A stretch of DNA of 64,000 nt from Gryllotalpicola daejeonensis (GTDB lineage: Bacteria > Actinomycetota > Actinomycetes > Actinomycetales > Microbacteriaceae): positions 2,480,001 through 2,544,000 of the forward strand of contig NZ_BAABBV010000001.1 of the NCBI RefSeq assembly GCF_039538145.1, given 5' to 3'. Made by a program: the position numbers and the translations under genes. The notes below the pieces were generated by a model, which made no database searches, was not told the origin of the DNA, and worked only from the letters and a program-made list of their open reading frames with translations. Shown piece by piece: positions 25,553 to 33,715 of this stretch (position 1 is the stretch's first letter; every line of letters starts with the position of its first letter).

Positions 25553-26866
25553 TCACGCAGCCATCGTCGTGTCGGGCCGCGCGGCGAGCATCCGCTCGAG
25601 CGCGACGCGCGCCCCGTCGGCCACGCGCGGCGTCACCGAGATCCGGTTCACGACGCGCCCGGCGACGAGCTCGTCGAGCACCCACGCGAGGTAGCCGGGG
25701 TGAATGCGGTACATCGTCGAGCAAGGGCAGATCACCGAGTCGAGGCAGAAGATCTCGTGCTGCGGGTAGTCGGCAGCGAGCCGCTGCACGAGGTTGATCT
25801 CGGTGCCGATGGCGAACACCGACCCGGCGGGTGCCGCGGCGATCGCCTTGACGATGTAGTCGGTGGACCCGGCGCCGTCGGCCGCGTCCACGACCTCCAT
25901 CGGGCACTCGGGGTGCACGATCACCCGCACGTCGGGGTGCGCGGCCCGCGCAGCGGCGATCTGGGCCACCGTGAAGCGCTTGTGCACCGAGCAGAACCCG
26001 TTCCAGAGAATGACCCGCGAGGCATCCAGCTCGTCATCGGAAAGCCCGCCACGCACCCGCGCGGGGTTCCACAGCGGCATCGCCGACAGCGGCACGCCCA
26101 TCGCCTTCGCGGTGTTGCGCCCCAGGTGCTGGTCGGGGAAGAACAGCACGCGCTGCCCGCGCTCGAACGCCCACTCGAGCACCGTCGCCGCGTTCGACGA
26201 GGTGCACACGATCCCGCCGTGCTCGCCGCAGAACGCCTTGAGCGCGGCCGACGAGTTCATGTAGGTCACGGGGATCACGGGCACGCGACCGGATTCATCG
26301 GGGGCCGAACCGAAGCGGGCGGTCAGCTCGGCCCAGCACTGCTCGACCGAATCGATGTCGGCCATGTCTGCCATCGAGCACCCCGCGGCGAGGTTCGGCA
26401 GGATCACCGACTGCCCCGCGCCCGTCAGGATGTCGGCCGTCTCTGCCATGAAGTGCACGCCGCAGAACACGATGGCCTCGGCCTCGGGCAGCTCGCGCGC
26501 CGCCCGCGCCAGCTGGAACGAGTCGCCCACGAAGTCCGCGTACCGCACGACCTCGTCGCGCTGATAGAAGTGCCCCATGACGGCGACGCGAGAGCCGAGG
26601 GATGCCTTCGCCGCGGCGATCCACTCCGAGAGCTGCTCGGCCGAGGCCTCGCGGTAGCGCGCCGGCAGCTCTCCCTGCGCGGGCGACCCGGCCGGCAGCG
26701 TGTCGGCCTGCGAGGCGCCTGGGCCGTAGCCGGGCATCCCCAGGTCGAACGCCCACGGGCCGTCGGCGAGCGCCGGCGCGCAGGTCTCGCCGGCGAGCGT
26801 GCCGTTCGAGATGCCGGCGATGGTGCGGGTGACGGATGCCGCAGCGCGGTCGTCGAGCAAGGTCAT
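25553..26866 (-). CDS. nadA: Quinolinate synthase
   Basis: A 437-residue [4Fe-4S] enzyme that condenses iminoaspartate with dihydroxyacetone phosphate to quinolinate. Blocks seen: VMGHFYQRDEVV, DSFQLARAA, IVFCGVHFMAETA (first cluster Cys), LPNLAAGCSMADM, VIVHPECPMEVV (second Cys) and DSVICPCSTMYRI (third Cys region). ATG 26,866 has AGGAGAA just upstream; longer in-frame starts are not needed. Length suits the long actinobacterial NadA. It lies 25 bases after nrtR and before nadB in the same operon. Confidence 0.96.
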   Translation of the reverse strand: MTLLDDRAAASVTRTIAGISNGTLAGETCAPALADGPWAFDLGMPGYGPGASQADTLPAGSPAQGELPARYREASAEQLSEWIAAAKASLGSRVAVMGHFYQRDEVVRYADFVGDSFQLARAARELPEAEAIVFCGVHFMAETADILTGAGQSVILPNLAAGCSMADMADIDSVEQCWAELTARFGSAPDESGRVPVIPVTYMNSSAALKAFCGEHGGIVCTSSNAATVLEWAFERGQRVLFFPDQHLGRNTAKAMGVPLSAMPLWNPARVRGGLSDDELDASRVILWNGFCSVHKRFTVAQIAAARAAHPDVRVIVHPECPMEVVDAADGAGSTDYIVKAIAAAPAGSVFAIGTEINLVQRLAADYPQHEIFCLDSVICPCSTMYRIHPGYLAWVLDELVAGRVVNRISVTPRVADGARVALERMLAARPDTTMAA

Positions 26867-26891
26867 GTCTTCTCCTGTGGGTCTCGTGCAG

Positions 26892-27626
26892 CTACTTCTG
26901 CGCCAGCCGCCCGAGCGGCCCCTGGTCGGCGAGGTCGACCGCCTGGTTGTAGCGGTACAGCCTCGGCGGCCGGTGCCGCACGCCGGTGAGCACCTCGCCG
27001 GTGTCCTCGAGCACACCGCTCGCCTCGATCTGGCGGCGGAAGTTGGCGGGGTCGAGCGTGCGCCCGAGCACCGCCTCGTACACCTCGCGCAGCTGTGCGA
27101 GGGTGAAGGTCGCGCCGAGGAACGCGCTCGCGATGCGGCTGTACTCGACCTTGTTGCGCAGGCGCCAGAGGGCGTACTCGACGATGAGTTCGTGGTCGAA
27201 CGCGAGCGCGGGCAGGTCGTCGGCGGGGAACCAGCGCACGTTCTGACCGATGCGCGCGGCGCGCGCCTCGTCGTCGCCGACCAGTGCCCAGTAGACGACC
27301 GAGACCACTCGGTCGCCGGAGGCGGCGGGCTTGCCGGCGGAGCCTGCCTGCTCGCCGGAGCGCTCCGGGTCGCCGAACGCGTAGAGCTGCTCGAGGTACC
27401 GCGGCGCGAGACCGGTCGTCTTCGCCAGCGTCGAGGTCGCCGCCTCGGCGAGACCCTCGCTCTCGCCGAGCGGGCCGCCGGGCAGCGCCCACCTGCCCTC
27501 GTACGGCTCGCGGATGCGCCTCACGAGCGGAAGCCACAGCCCGCGCTCGCCGCCGTCCTCTCCGAATCGACCCGAGGAGCGCAGCGCGAAGATCACGGTC
27601 GATACCGCGAGCGACGCACCGGACAT
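26892..27626 (-). CDS. nrtR: NrtR-type NAD repressor (Nudix fold plus winged helix)
   Basis: A 244-residue regulator. The N-terminal Nudix fold has RWALPGGPLGESEG, but the box degenerates where catalysis needs REUxEE (here STLAKT), as expected of NrtR proteins that bind ADP-ribose without hydrolysing it. Residues about 150-235 form the winged helix used for DNA binding (LAQLREVYEAVLGRTLDPANF). NrtR proteins repress NAD synthesis genes and are released by ADP-ribose. It is the first gene of the nadABC operon, and two similar 21-base palindromic sites precede it, so it probably represses itself and the operon. SD AAGGAGG lies before ATG 27,626. Confidence 0.87.
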   Translation of the reverse strand: MSGASLAVSTVIFALRSSGRFGEDGGERGLWLPLVRRIREPYEGRWALPGGPLGESEGLAEAATSTLAKTTGLAPRYLEQLYAFGDPERSGEQAGSAGKPAASGDRVVSVVYWALVGDDEARAARIGQNVRWFPADDLPALAFDHELIVEYALWRLRNKVEYSRIASAFLGATFTLAQLREVYEAVLGRTLDPANFRRQIEASGVLEDTGEVLTGVRHRPPRLYRYNQAVDLADQGPLGRLAQK

Positions 27627-27635
27627 GGCTCCTCC

Positions 27636-27656
27636 TTAGAGTCGCCATCACTATAA
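27636..27656. promoter_or_regulatory. Candidate NrtR operator, proximal copy
   Basis: 21-base imperfect palindrome with half sites TTAGAGTC and CACTATAA. It covers the candidate -10 element of the nad operon and reaches the Shine-Dalgarno sequence of nrtR. It matches the second site at 15 of 21 positions. Confidence 0.6.
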
Positions 27657-27679
27657 CCCCAACCTCGCGTAAAAGTCAG
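27650..27679 (-). promoter_or_regulatory. Candidate promoter of the nrtR-nadABC operon
   Basis: On the minus strand, -35-like CTGACT (27,674-27,679) and -10-like TATAGT (27,650-27,655) are 18 bases apart. Each element lies inside one of the two candidate NrtR operators, so repressor binding would block polymerase directly. Confidence 0.5.
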
Positions 27680-27690
27680 AATGACTATAA
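27670..27690. promoter_or_regulatory. Candidate NrtR operator, distal copy
   Basis: 21-base palindrome with half sites TAAAAGTC and GACTATAA, centred 34 bases from the proximal copy, i.e. about three helical turns, so two dimers could bind the same face. It also lies 48 bases before the start of the divergent ferritin-like/VIT1 gene. Confidence 0.6.
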
Positions 27691-27737
27691 GAGCGCGGAT
27701 GCCGCGGGCGCGCCGCAGGTGGCAGGCTGGTAACCCG

Positions 27738-28832
27738 ATGAGCACCCCTGAGAGCGCCCCGACGGGGCCCGACGAGCGCACGCTGCGCCGGTGGCGCCGC
27801 TATCTGGCGGACGAGCGCGCTGAGGCATCCGTCTACCGTGATCTCGCACGCCGTCGCAGCGGTGAGGAGCGCGAGATCCTGAGCGCGCTCGCCGAGGCGG
27901 AGTCGCGCCACGAGCAGCACTGGCTCGACCTGCTCGGCGACGACGTCGGCAAGCCGGTCGGCGTCGGTTTCCGCAGCCGCCTGCTCGGCTGGCTCGCGCG
28001 GCGCCTCGGCTCGGTGTTCATCCTGGCGCTTGTGCAGCGCGCGGAGTCGCGCTCGCCCTATGCGGACGACCCGGATGCCACCTCCGAGATGGCCGCCGAC
28101 GAGCAGATCCACGAAGAGGTCGTGCGCGCGCTCGCCGAGCGCGGCCGCAACCGTCTCTCCGGCACCTTCCGAGCCGCGGTGTTCGGTGCGAACGACGGAC
28201 TGGTCAGCAACCTGTCGCTCGTGCTCGGCGTGGGGGCGAGCGGCGTCGCCACGCACGTCATCCTGCTGACGGGCGTCGCCGGACTGCTCGCCGGCGCGCT
28301 CTCGATGGGCGCCGGCGAATTCGTGTCGGTGCACTCGCAGCGCGAGCTGCTCGCCGCATCGACCCCGAACCCCGAGGTGGGCGAGGCGATCGGCAAGCTG
28401 AACGTCAAGGCGAATGAACTCGCCCTCGTGTTCCGCTCGCGAGGCATGACCGAGCGCCAGGCGCAGACGCGTGCGGCGCGGCTCATCTGGGGCATGCACA
28501 CCGACACGGCCGCACTGTCGGCGGACGGCCCGAGCTCCGACGAGCACGAGGCGATCGGCACCGGCATGGGCGCCGCGCTGTCGAGCTTCTGCTTCTTCGC
28601 CTCGGGTGCCATCGTGCCCGTCATCCCCTACCTGTTCGGCATGAGCGGCCTCGGCGCCGTCGCGCTCTCGGCCGGCCTGGTCGGCATCGCGCTGGTCGGC
28701 ACGGGCGCGGTGGTCGGGCTGCTGTCGGGCTCCTCGCCGTGGAAGCGGGCGCTGCGGCAGCTCGCGATCGGCTACGGCGCCGCGGCCGTCACCTATCTGC
28801 TCGGCCTGCTCTTCGGCGTCGCCGCGGGCTGA
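27738..28832 (+). CDS. Ferritin-like/VIT1-CCC1 family metal transporter
   Basis: A 364-residue protein: a four-helix ferritin-like domain (about 20-140, with EREILSALAEAESRHEQHW and ADEQIHEEVV supplying Glu and His ligands), then a VIT1/CCC1 membrane domain with about five helices and FGANDGLVSNLSLVLGV and LSMGAGEFVSVHSQRE as family motifs. Such proteins export or store Fe2+ or Mn2+. I chose ATG 27,738; an ATG-less upstream extension is open but would overlap the operator region. It diverges from the nad operon; sharing of the operator region may link metal handling and NAD synthesis, but this is only positional. Confidence 0.87.
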   Translation: MSTPESAPTGPDERTLRRWRRYLADERAEASVYRDLARRRSGEEREILSALAEAESRHEQHWLDLLGDDVGKPVGVGFRSRLLGWLARRLGSVFILALVQRAESRSPYADDPDATSEMAADEQIHEEVVRALAERGRNRLSGTFRAAVFGANDGLVSNLSLVLGVGASGVATHVILLTGVAGLLAGALSMGAGEFVSVHSQRELLAASTPNPEVGEAIGKLNVKANELALVFRSRGMTERQAQTRAARLIWGMHTDTAALSADGPSSDEHEAIGTGMGAALSSFCFFASGAIVPVIPYLFGMSGLGAVALSAGLVGIALVGTGAVVGLLSGSSPWKRALRQLAIGYGAAAVTYLLGLLFGVAAG

Positions 28833-29036
28833 CGCGCGGCGTCACGGGGGCGTCACGACCGGCGTCACGGGCGTACGCCCACCGGGTCTGGACGATCGAC
28901 TAGCGCCCAGATTCCGCGCTGTCAACGGGGTTCGCACGTCGTCGTCCTCCCGTTTCAATGGTTCTTACACGCACCAACCCGGCATAAGGGGACTCTTCGG
29001 GTCGCAGGGAATGGGCGCGGTTTGTGGGGAGAGAGT

Positions 29037-29063
29037 GGGCCCCGCTCCATCGGAGCGGGGCCC
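29037..29063. terminator. Strong hairpin between convergent genes
   Basis: Perfect 12-base inverted repeat GGGCCCCGCTCC/GGAGCGGGGCCC with a 3-base loop, followed on the plus strand by TTCACTTT. It lies 30 bases past the stop of the LLM gene and about 200 bases past the VIT1 gene, so it may serve both. The bases 28,833-29,036 otherwise hold only a short run of GCGTCACG repeats. Confidence 0.7.
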
Positions 29064-29093
29064 TTCACTTTGCCATCAGGAATCACACTGCCC

Positions 29094-29954
29094 TCACCAG
29101 TCAGCCACCTCGCCCGTCACCGACCCGAGCAGCTCGACCACGCGGTGCGGGTCGCCGAGCGGGCTCGAGAAGTACACAGCCCGGATTTCGTAGCCGCGCA
29201 GGCGCTCGAGCTCGGCGAGCAGCGAATCGCGCGTGGTGTTTTCGGTGATGCGCCCCTGCGCGGTCTTCTCGATCGTCGCGTAGTCGCGGCCGACGGCGTC
29301 GCAATGACCCTTCAGCACGTCGATCAGATGCGGGAAATCGGCGGTGGCGAACCAGTTGGAGGCATCCGCGTACTGCGCGACCATGCGAAGCGTCTTGCGC
29401 TCGCCTACCCCGCCGATGATCAGATACGGGCGGGGCTGCGACAGCGTCTTCGGCACCGAGAGCGTGCGGCCCAAGTGATAGTGACGCCCCTGGTACGGCT
29501 CTTCGGAGTCGCTCCACATCTGCAGCGCGATCTGAATGGCCTCTTCGAGCCGCTCGAAGCGCTCGCCGATGGGCGGGAAGGGGATGCCGAGCCCGTTCGA
29601 CTCCTCCTCGTTCCAGGCCGCCCCGATGCCGAGCCCCGCGCGACCGCCCGAAAGCACGTCGAGCGTCGAGACGGCCTTGGCGAGCAGTCCGGGCTCGCGG
29701 TAGACGACTCCCGTGACCATCGTGTGCAGCAGCACCTTCGAGGTGTTCGCCGCCAGGAACCCGAGGAAGGTGTACGCCTCGAGCATGTCGCGCTCGGGCG
29801 GTCCGTAGGCGCTGATCTGCCAGAAGTGGTCCATCACGGTGAGGCGGGCGATACCCGCCTCCTCTGCGTCGTGCGCGACGCGCGCGAGGGTCGGGCCGAG
29901 CTGGGCGGGCCCCGAGCCGAATGTCAGCTGCGCCAGATGAAAACCGAGTTCCAT
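29094..29954 (-). CDS. LLM-class F420-type oxidoreductase
   Basis: A luciferase-like TIM-barrel enzyme of 286 residues. AEEAGIARLTVMDHFWQI, the LHTMVTGVVYREPGLLAKAVSTLDVLSGGRAGLGIGAAW run (split here into LSGGRAGLGIGAAWNEEE) and LIIGGVGERKTLRMVAQYAD are typical of F420-dependent members of this class. A GTG 9 bases upstream of the chosen ATG 29,954 is also possible; neither has a strong ribosome site. Substrate unknown. It faces the protease gene marP across 50 bases, so the two have divergent promoters. Confidence 0.87.
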   Translation of the reverse strand: MELGFHLAQLTFGSGPAQLGPTLARVAHDAEEAGIARLTVMDHFWQISAYGPPERDMLEAYTFLGFLAANTSKVLLHTMVTGVVYREPGLLAKAVSTLDVLSGGRAGLGIGAAWNEEESNGLGIPFPPIGERFERLEEAIQIALQMWSDSEEPYQGRHYHLGRTLSVPKTLSQPRPYLIIGGVGERKTLRMVAQYADASNWFATADFPHLIDVLKGHCDAVGRDYATIEKTAQGRITENTTRDSLLAELERLRGYEIRAVYFSSPLGDPHRVVELLGSVTGEVADW

Positions 29955-30004
29955 AGCGGTCACGCTACGCCGACTGTTCAGGCGGGAATGGAAGAGTTGT
30001 AGGC

Positions 30005-31207
30005 ATGCAGCTGGTCATCGATCTGGTGCTCGCCGCGGTGGGCGTGCTCACCGTGATCCGCTACGCGCGCCGGGGTGTCATCACGGGGCTCGCTGCGCTC
30101 GTGGGCTGGCTGATCGGCTTCTGGGTGGCGCTGCAGCTCGCACCCGCGTTCGTCGAGGCGATGGGCGGAATCTCGGGCATGCCGGTGTGGCAGCGCAACC
30201 TCGTGGTGCTCGGCGTGGTGCTGCTCATCGCCGCCGTCTGCGCGATCATCGTCATCACGATCGGCAACCTGGTGCGCAGGGCGGTGCGCCCGATTCCGGT
30301 CGCCGGCGGCCTCGACGCGGTGCTCGGCGCCGTCCTCGGGGCTCTCGCGTGGGCGACGGTCGTGTGGCTCGCCGCCGGCTTCATCACGAGCACCGGGTTC
30401 CGCCCCGTCACCCAGCTCGTCGACTCGTCGCGCATCGTGGCCGCGCTCGACTCCTATGCGCCGATGCCGGCCGAGCGCGTCTTCAGCCAGGTCGACGACG
30501 CGATCGCCGCCGCCGGGCTGCCGAAGGTGTTCGAGAGCGGCGACGAGCAGATCCCGGGCGTCGCGGCGCCCCCGAGCTCGGTGCCTGCGGCCGTCGGTGC
30601 GGCCTCGCCGTCGATCGTCGAGGTGGTCGCCGACGAGCCCAAGTGCGGCACGCAGTCCTCAGGAAGCGGCTGGGTCGTGGCATCCGATCGCATCGTCACC
30701 AACGCGCACGTGGTCGCCGGCTCGTCCTCGACGGCCGTGCTGGTCGACGGCAAGTCCGAGCGGCTGCACGCGAGCGTCGTGAGCTACGACCCCGAGACCG
30801 ACCTCGCGATTCTCGCGGTGCCCGGGCTCGACGCGAAGCCGCTGCAGCAGAACGCCGCGCCGCAGGAGAAGGGAGCAGCGGTGTTCGCGGCCGGCTACCC
30901 GGGCGGCGGGGCCTACACCGTCTCGGCCGGCCGCGTGCGCACGACCGTGAACGCGATCGGCAAGGACATCTACGACGACAAGACCGTCACCCGCCAGGTG
31001 TACTCGCTGCGCGCCGTCGTGCGCCCCGGCGACTCGGGCGGCCCGCTGCTGGACTCCACCGGGCACGTCACCGGCGTCGTCTTCGCCATGTCGACGACCG
31101 ACTCGCAGACCGGCTACGCGCTGACCCTCGCGCAGGTGCGGCCCACACTCGCCAAAGCGGCGACCCTGACCTCGCCCGTCTCGACGGGCGCCTGCACCGC
31201 GGGCTGA
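30005..31207 (+). CDS. marP: MarP-type membrane serine protease (CvpA plus trypsin domains)
   Basis: A 400-residue protein with a CvpA-like N-terminal region of four membrane helices (about 1-130) and a periplasmic-side chymotrypsin-like protease (about 200-390). The triad is His in TNAHVVAG, Asp in DPETDLAIL and Ser in RPGDSGGPL; the two Cys residues (in EPKCGTQ and near the C-terminus) may form the disulfide known in MarP. In Mycobacterium tuberculosis MarP is needed for acid resistance and cell-wall hydrolase processing. The same domain order and length support orthology. The two-component system starts 47 bases downstream. Confidence 0.92.
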   Translation: MQLVIDLVLAAVGVLTVIRYARRGVITGLAALVGWLIGFWVALQLAPAFVEAMGGISGMPVWQRNLVVLGVVLLIAAVCAIIVITIGNLVRRAVRPIPVAGGLDAVLGAVLGALAWATVVWLAAGFITSTGFRPVTQLVDSSRIVAALDSYAPMPAERVFSQVDDAIAAAGLPKVFESGDEQIPGVAAPPSSVPAAVGAASPSIVEVVADEPKCGTQSSGSGWVVASDRIVTNAHVVAGSSSTAVLVDGKSERLHASVVSYDPETDLAILAVPGLDAKPLQQNAAPQEKGAAVFAAGYPGGGAYTVSAGRVRTTVNAIGKDIYDDKTVTRQVYSLRAVVRPGDSGGPLLDSTGHVTGVVFAMSTTDSQTGYALTLAQVRPTLAKAATLTSPVSTGACTAG

Positions 31208-31254
31208 CCGCGTTCTTAGCGGATTCTTGGCGCCGAGGCGCGGATCATGAGGAC

Positions 31255-31920
31255 ATGAGCGAACGGATGCCTCGCCTGCTGCTCGTGGAAGACGACGCCC
31301 GCCTCGCCCCGATCATCGTCGAGTACCTCGCCGGCAGCTACGACGTCACGCACCGCGCCGATGGCGCGCGGGCGCTCGAGACCGCCCTCGCCGAGGAGTT
31401 CGACGTCATGGTCGTCGACCGGCGCCTGCCCGGGCTCGACGGAGTGAGCCTGGTGCAGGGCATCCGCCGAGCCCGCATCGGCACGCCGATCATCATGCTC
31501 ACCGCGCTCGGCACCGTCGCCGATCGCGTCGACGGGCTCGACGCCGGTGCGAACGACTACCTCGTGAAGCCCTTCGAGTTCGCCGAGCTGCTCGCGCGGC
31601 TGCGGGCTCTGCGGCGCACCTACACCTCGAACGAGGCGTCGCTCTCGGTCGGCACGTGGGACTTCTTCCCCGAGGACCGCATCATCGAGTCCCCCTACAT
31701 CGGCCCCGTCGCGCTCACGCCCAAAGAAGCCGAGCTGCTGCGGCTGCTGGCCGAGAACCCGCAGCGCACCTTCAGTCGCGCGCAGATCCTCTCCGCCGTG
31801 TTCACCCCGACCGATCTGCCCGGCACGGTCGACACCTACGTGCACTACCTGCGCCGTAAGACCGAAGAGAGCGTCGTGCTGACGGTGCGCGGCAAGGGCT
31901 ATCGGCTGGGGTCGCTGTGA
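31255..31920 (+). CDS. OmpR/PhoB-type response regulator
   Basis: A 221-residue regulator. Receiver domain (about 6-118) with acidic pocket VEDDARL, phosphoacceptor Asp in VVDRRLPGLDG, Thr in MLTALG and Lys in LVKPFEF. The winged-helix effector domain follows (about 130-220, with LTPKEAELLRLL and VDTYVHYLRRK). ATG 31,255 has GAGGAC upstream. Its TGA overlaps the GTG of the kinase gene, so both are made together. The signal and targets cannot be told; marP just upstream could belong to the same response. Confidence 0.92.
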   Translation: MSERMPRLLLVEDDARLAPIIVEYLAGSYDVTHRADGARALETALAEEFDVMVVDRRLPGLDGVSLVQGIRRARIGTPIIMLTALGTVADRVDGLDAGANDYLVKPFEFAELLARLRALRRTYTSNEASLSVGTWDFFPEDRIIESPYIGPVALTPKEAELLRLLAENPQRTFSRAQILSAVFTPTDLPGTVDTYVHYLRRKTEESVVLTVRGKGYRLGSL

Positions 31921-32990
31921 GCGCACGCACGCAGGGGCGCGCGCCGGGGCGGGCGCGAGCGCGGGCCGGGGATGCCGACGAGGCGGCGGTGCGCCGCGCG
32001 GCGGCATCCGTCACCCGCCAGATCTCGATCGCGACGGTCGCGCTCGTCCTCGTGATCGTGATCATGGCGATCATCGTCGTGATCTGGCAGTCGCAGCCGA
32101 GCGAGCTGCGCGAGCGGGCGGTGCCCGGCGAGGACAAGATCTACATCGACGCGGGCGCAGTGCTCGTCGCGCTCGCGGTGATCGGCGTCGGCGCGATCGT
32201 GTTCGCGGCGGTGATCAGCTGGGTGATCGCGCGGCGGGCGGTGCGTCCGCTGGGGCGCGCGCTCGCCCTGCAACGGGCTTTCGTCGCGGACGCCTCGCAC
32301 GAGCTGCGCACCCCGCTTGCCGTGCTCGACGCGCGGCTGCAGCTGCTGCAGCTGCGGCTCACCGCCGTCGACCCGAACGCCGAGACCGTGGCCGAGTTGC
32401 GCCGCGACGCGGGCACCTTGATCGGCATCGTGGACGAGCTGCTCGCGGCCGCCGGCGATGAGCCGGCCGAGGGCGACGCCGTGACGGATGCCTCGGCCGA
32501 CGCGGCCTCTGTCGTCGAGTCGCTGCGTCTGCTCGCCGGCGAGCGCGGGGTGTCGATCGAGCTGCGGACACCGGGCGCAGACGCCGCCGACCCGCTGCGT
32601 GTCGCGATGCCGACCGTCGGCTTCCGGCGCTGCGTCACCGCACTCGTCGACAACGCCCTCGCGCACACGCCCGACGGCGGCCGGGTCGACGTCTCGCTCG
32701 AGCGGCTCGGCGCCGGCGCCGGGCGTGCCGAGCGTGAGGGGCGCGGCGCGGTGGTGGCCCTCACCGTGACGGACCACGGCCCAGGCATCCGCGGCATCAC
32801 TCCAGATCGGGTCTTCGAGCGCTTCGCCCACTCCGATCCGGAGGCGGCGGACGGCCTGCCGCGCCGCCGCGGCTTCGGCATCGGCCTCGCGCTCGTGCGC
32901 GACGTCGCGGCGCGCGCCGGCGGCACGGTGCGCGTCGAGCGCACCGGTCCCGACGGCACGACCTTCGTGCTCGAGCTTCCGGCGGCGTAG
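31917..32990 (+). CDS. Sensor histidine kinase
   Basis: A 357-residue membrane kinase, partner of the regulator whose stop it overlaps. Two membrane helices (about 38-60 and 80-105) enclose a short outer loop of about 20 residues, so it probably senses the membrane or a partner rather than binding a ligand in a sensor domain. The H box DASHELRTPLAVL, N box LVDNALAHTP, and G boxes DHGPGIRG and GFGIGLALV are intact. There is no clear HAMP domain. Starts at GTG 31,917. Confidence 0.92.
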   Translation: MSARTQGRAPGRARARAGDADEAAVRRAAASVTRQISIATVALVLVIVIMAIIVVIWQSQPSELRERAVPGEDKIYIDAGAVLVALAVIGVGAIVFAAVISWVIARRAVRPLGRALALQRAFVADASHELRTPLAVLDARLQLLQLRLTAVDPNAETVAELRRDAGTLIGIVDELLAAAGDEPAEGDAVTDASADAASVVESLRLLAGERGVSIELRTPGADAADPLRVAMPTVGFRRCVTALVDNALAHTPDGGRVDVSLERLGAGAGRAEREGRGAVVALTVTDHGPGIRGITPDRVFERFAHSDPEAADGLPRRRGFGIGLALVRDVAARAGGTVRVERTGPDGTTFVLELPAA

Positions 32991-32997
32991 CGCGCGG

Positions 32998-33114
32998 TCA
33001 GAGCTCGTCGTCGCTGTCGGCGTGGGCGATGATCATCAGCATCGTGAAGACCGTGATCATCGCGGCCAGCGCGACCCCGGCGACGCAGATCATGGCGATG
33101 AGCAGAACGGACAT
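32998..33114 (-). CDS. Candidate 38-residue single-span membrane peptide
   Basis: An ATG frame of 38 codons that has high third-position GC throughout, like neighbouring genes. It encodes one hydrophobic helix (LLIAMICVAGVALAAMI and onward) followed by an acidic tail DSDDEL. It ends 8 bases after the kinase gene on the opposite strand and diverges from the MarR gene. The ribosome site is weak. Small membrane peptides next to sensor kinases can tune them, but that is only a suggestion. Confidence 0.45.
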   Translation of the reverse strand: MSVLLIAMICVAGVALAAMITVFTMLMIIAHADSDDEL

Positions 33115-33179
33115 GGACGCCACGATCGTCGGTGCCGTCACAGAAACGGCACAGCGCCGGCCGAGCCTAGGCTTGGTGC

Positions 33180-33623
33180 GTGAGTGATGAGGCGCGGTCC
33201 GTCGCCGCGTGGGAAGCGCTGTTCCGAGCCCAGGTCGCCATCATGCGGCGCCTCGGTGCCGACTTCCCGAACGGCGACATCTCGTTCAACGAATACGACG
33301 TCCTGTTCACCCTGAGCCGCGCTCCGGGGCGTGCCCTTCGGCTGCGCGACCTCAACAAGTCGCTGCTGCTGACGCAGCCCAGCGTGAGCCGCATGATCGA
33401 TCGGCTCGCGGCTCGTGGGCTGGTCGAGAAGCGCCCGGATCCGCGCGATGCGCGCGGCACGGTCATCCGGCTGACGGATGCCGGCTACGAGGCCTTCTAT
33501 CGCGTCGCACACGTGCACGGCGCATCGATCCATCGCGTCGTCGGGCAGGCCCTCGACGCAGACGAGCTGGCGACCCTCACCGCGCTGTGCACCAAGCTGC
33601 GCGCCCAGTTGCCGGCGGTGTAG
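33180..33623 (+). CDS. MarR-family transcriptional regulator
   Basis: A 147-residue winged-helix regulator, normal length for the family. The DNA-reading part is LRLRDLNKSLLLTQPSVSRMIDRLAARGLVEKRPDPRDARGTVIRLTDAG, seen here as LLLTQPSVSRMIDRL followed by the wing DPRDARG, which carries the family's DxRxxR-like pattern. Flanking helices form the dimer. GTG 33,180 is the likely start. The nearest enzyme gene, an NAD(P)-binding oxidoreductase, is convergent beyond 400 bases, so a target is not evident. Confidence 0.92.
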   Translation: MSDEARSVAAWEALFRAQVAIMRRLGADFPNGDISFNEYDVLFTLSRAPGRALRLRDLNKSLLLTQPSVSRMIDRLAARGLVEKRPDPRDARGTVIRLTDAGYEAFYRVAHVHGASIHRVVGQALDADELATLTALCTKLRAQLPAV

Positions 33624-33648
33624 CCGCGCAGCGAGCAGAGCCCTCTGC

Positions 33649-33684
33649 GCCAGCGGCCAAAAAGTAGCCAGCGGCCAAAAAGTA
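33649..33684. repeat. Exact tandem duplication of 18 bases
   Basis: Two identical copies of GCCAGCGGCCAAAAAGTA lie end to end at 33,649-33,666 and 33,667-33,684, directly before the hairpin that follows the MarR gene. Confidence 0.95.
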
Positions 33685-33715
33685 GAGGCCCGAGGGCTTT
33701 CGCCTTCGGGCCTCT
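33684..33715 (+). terminator. Hairpin terminator after the MarR gene
   Basis: Arms AGAGGCCCGAGGGC and GCCTTCGGGCCTCT pair over 14 bases with one G-T pair and a TTTC loop. No long T tract follows, so efficiency is uncertain. Confidence 0.65.

Noticed and set aside
28840..28875. GCGTCACG repeats after the VIT1 gene
   Set aside because: Three short irregular copies only; too brief to assign a role.
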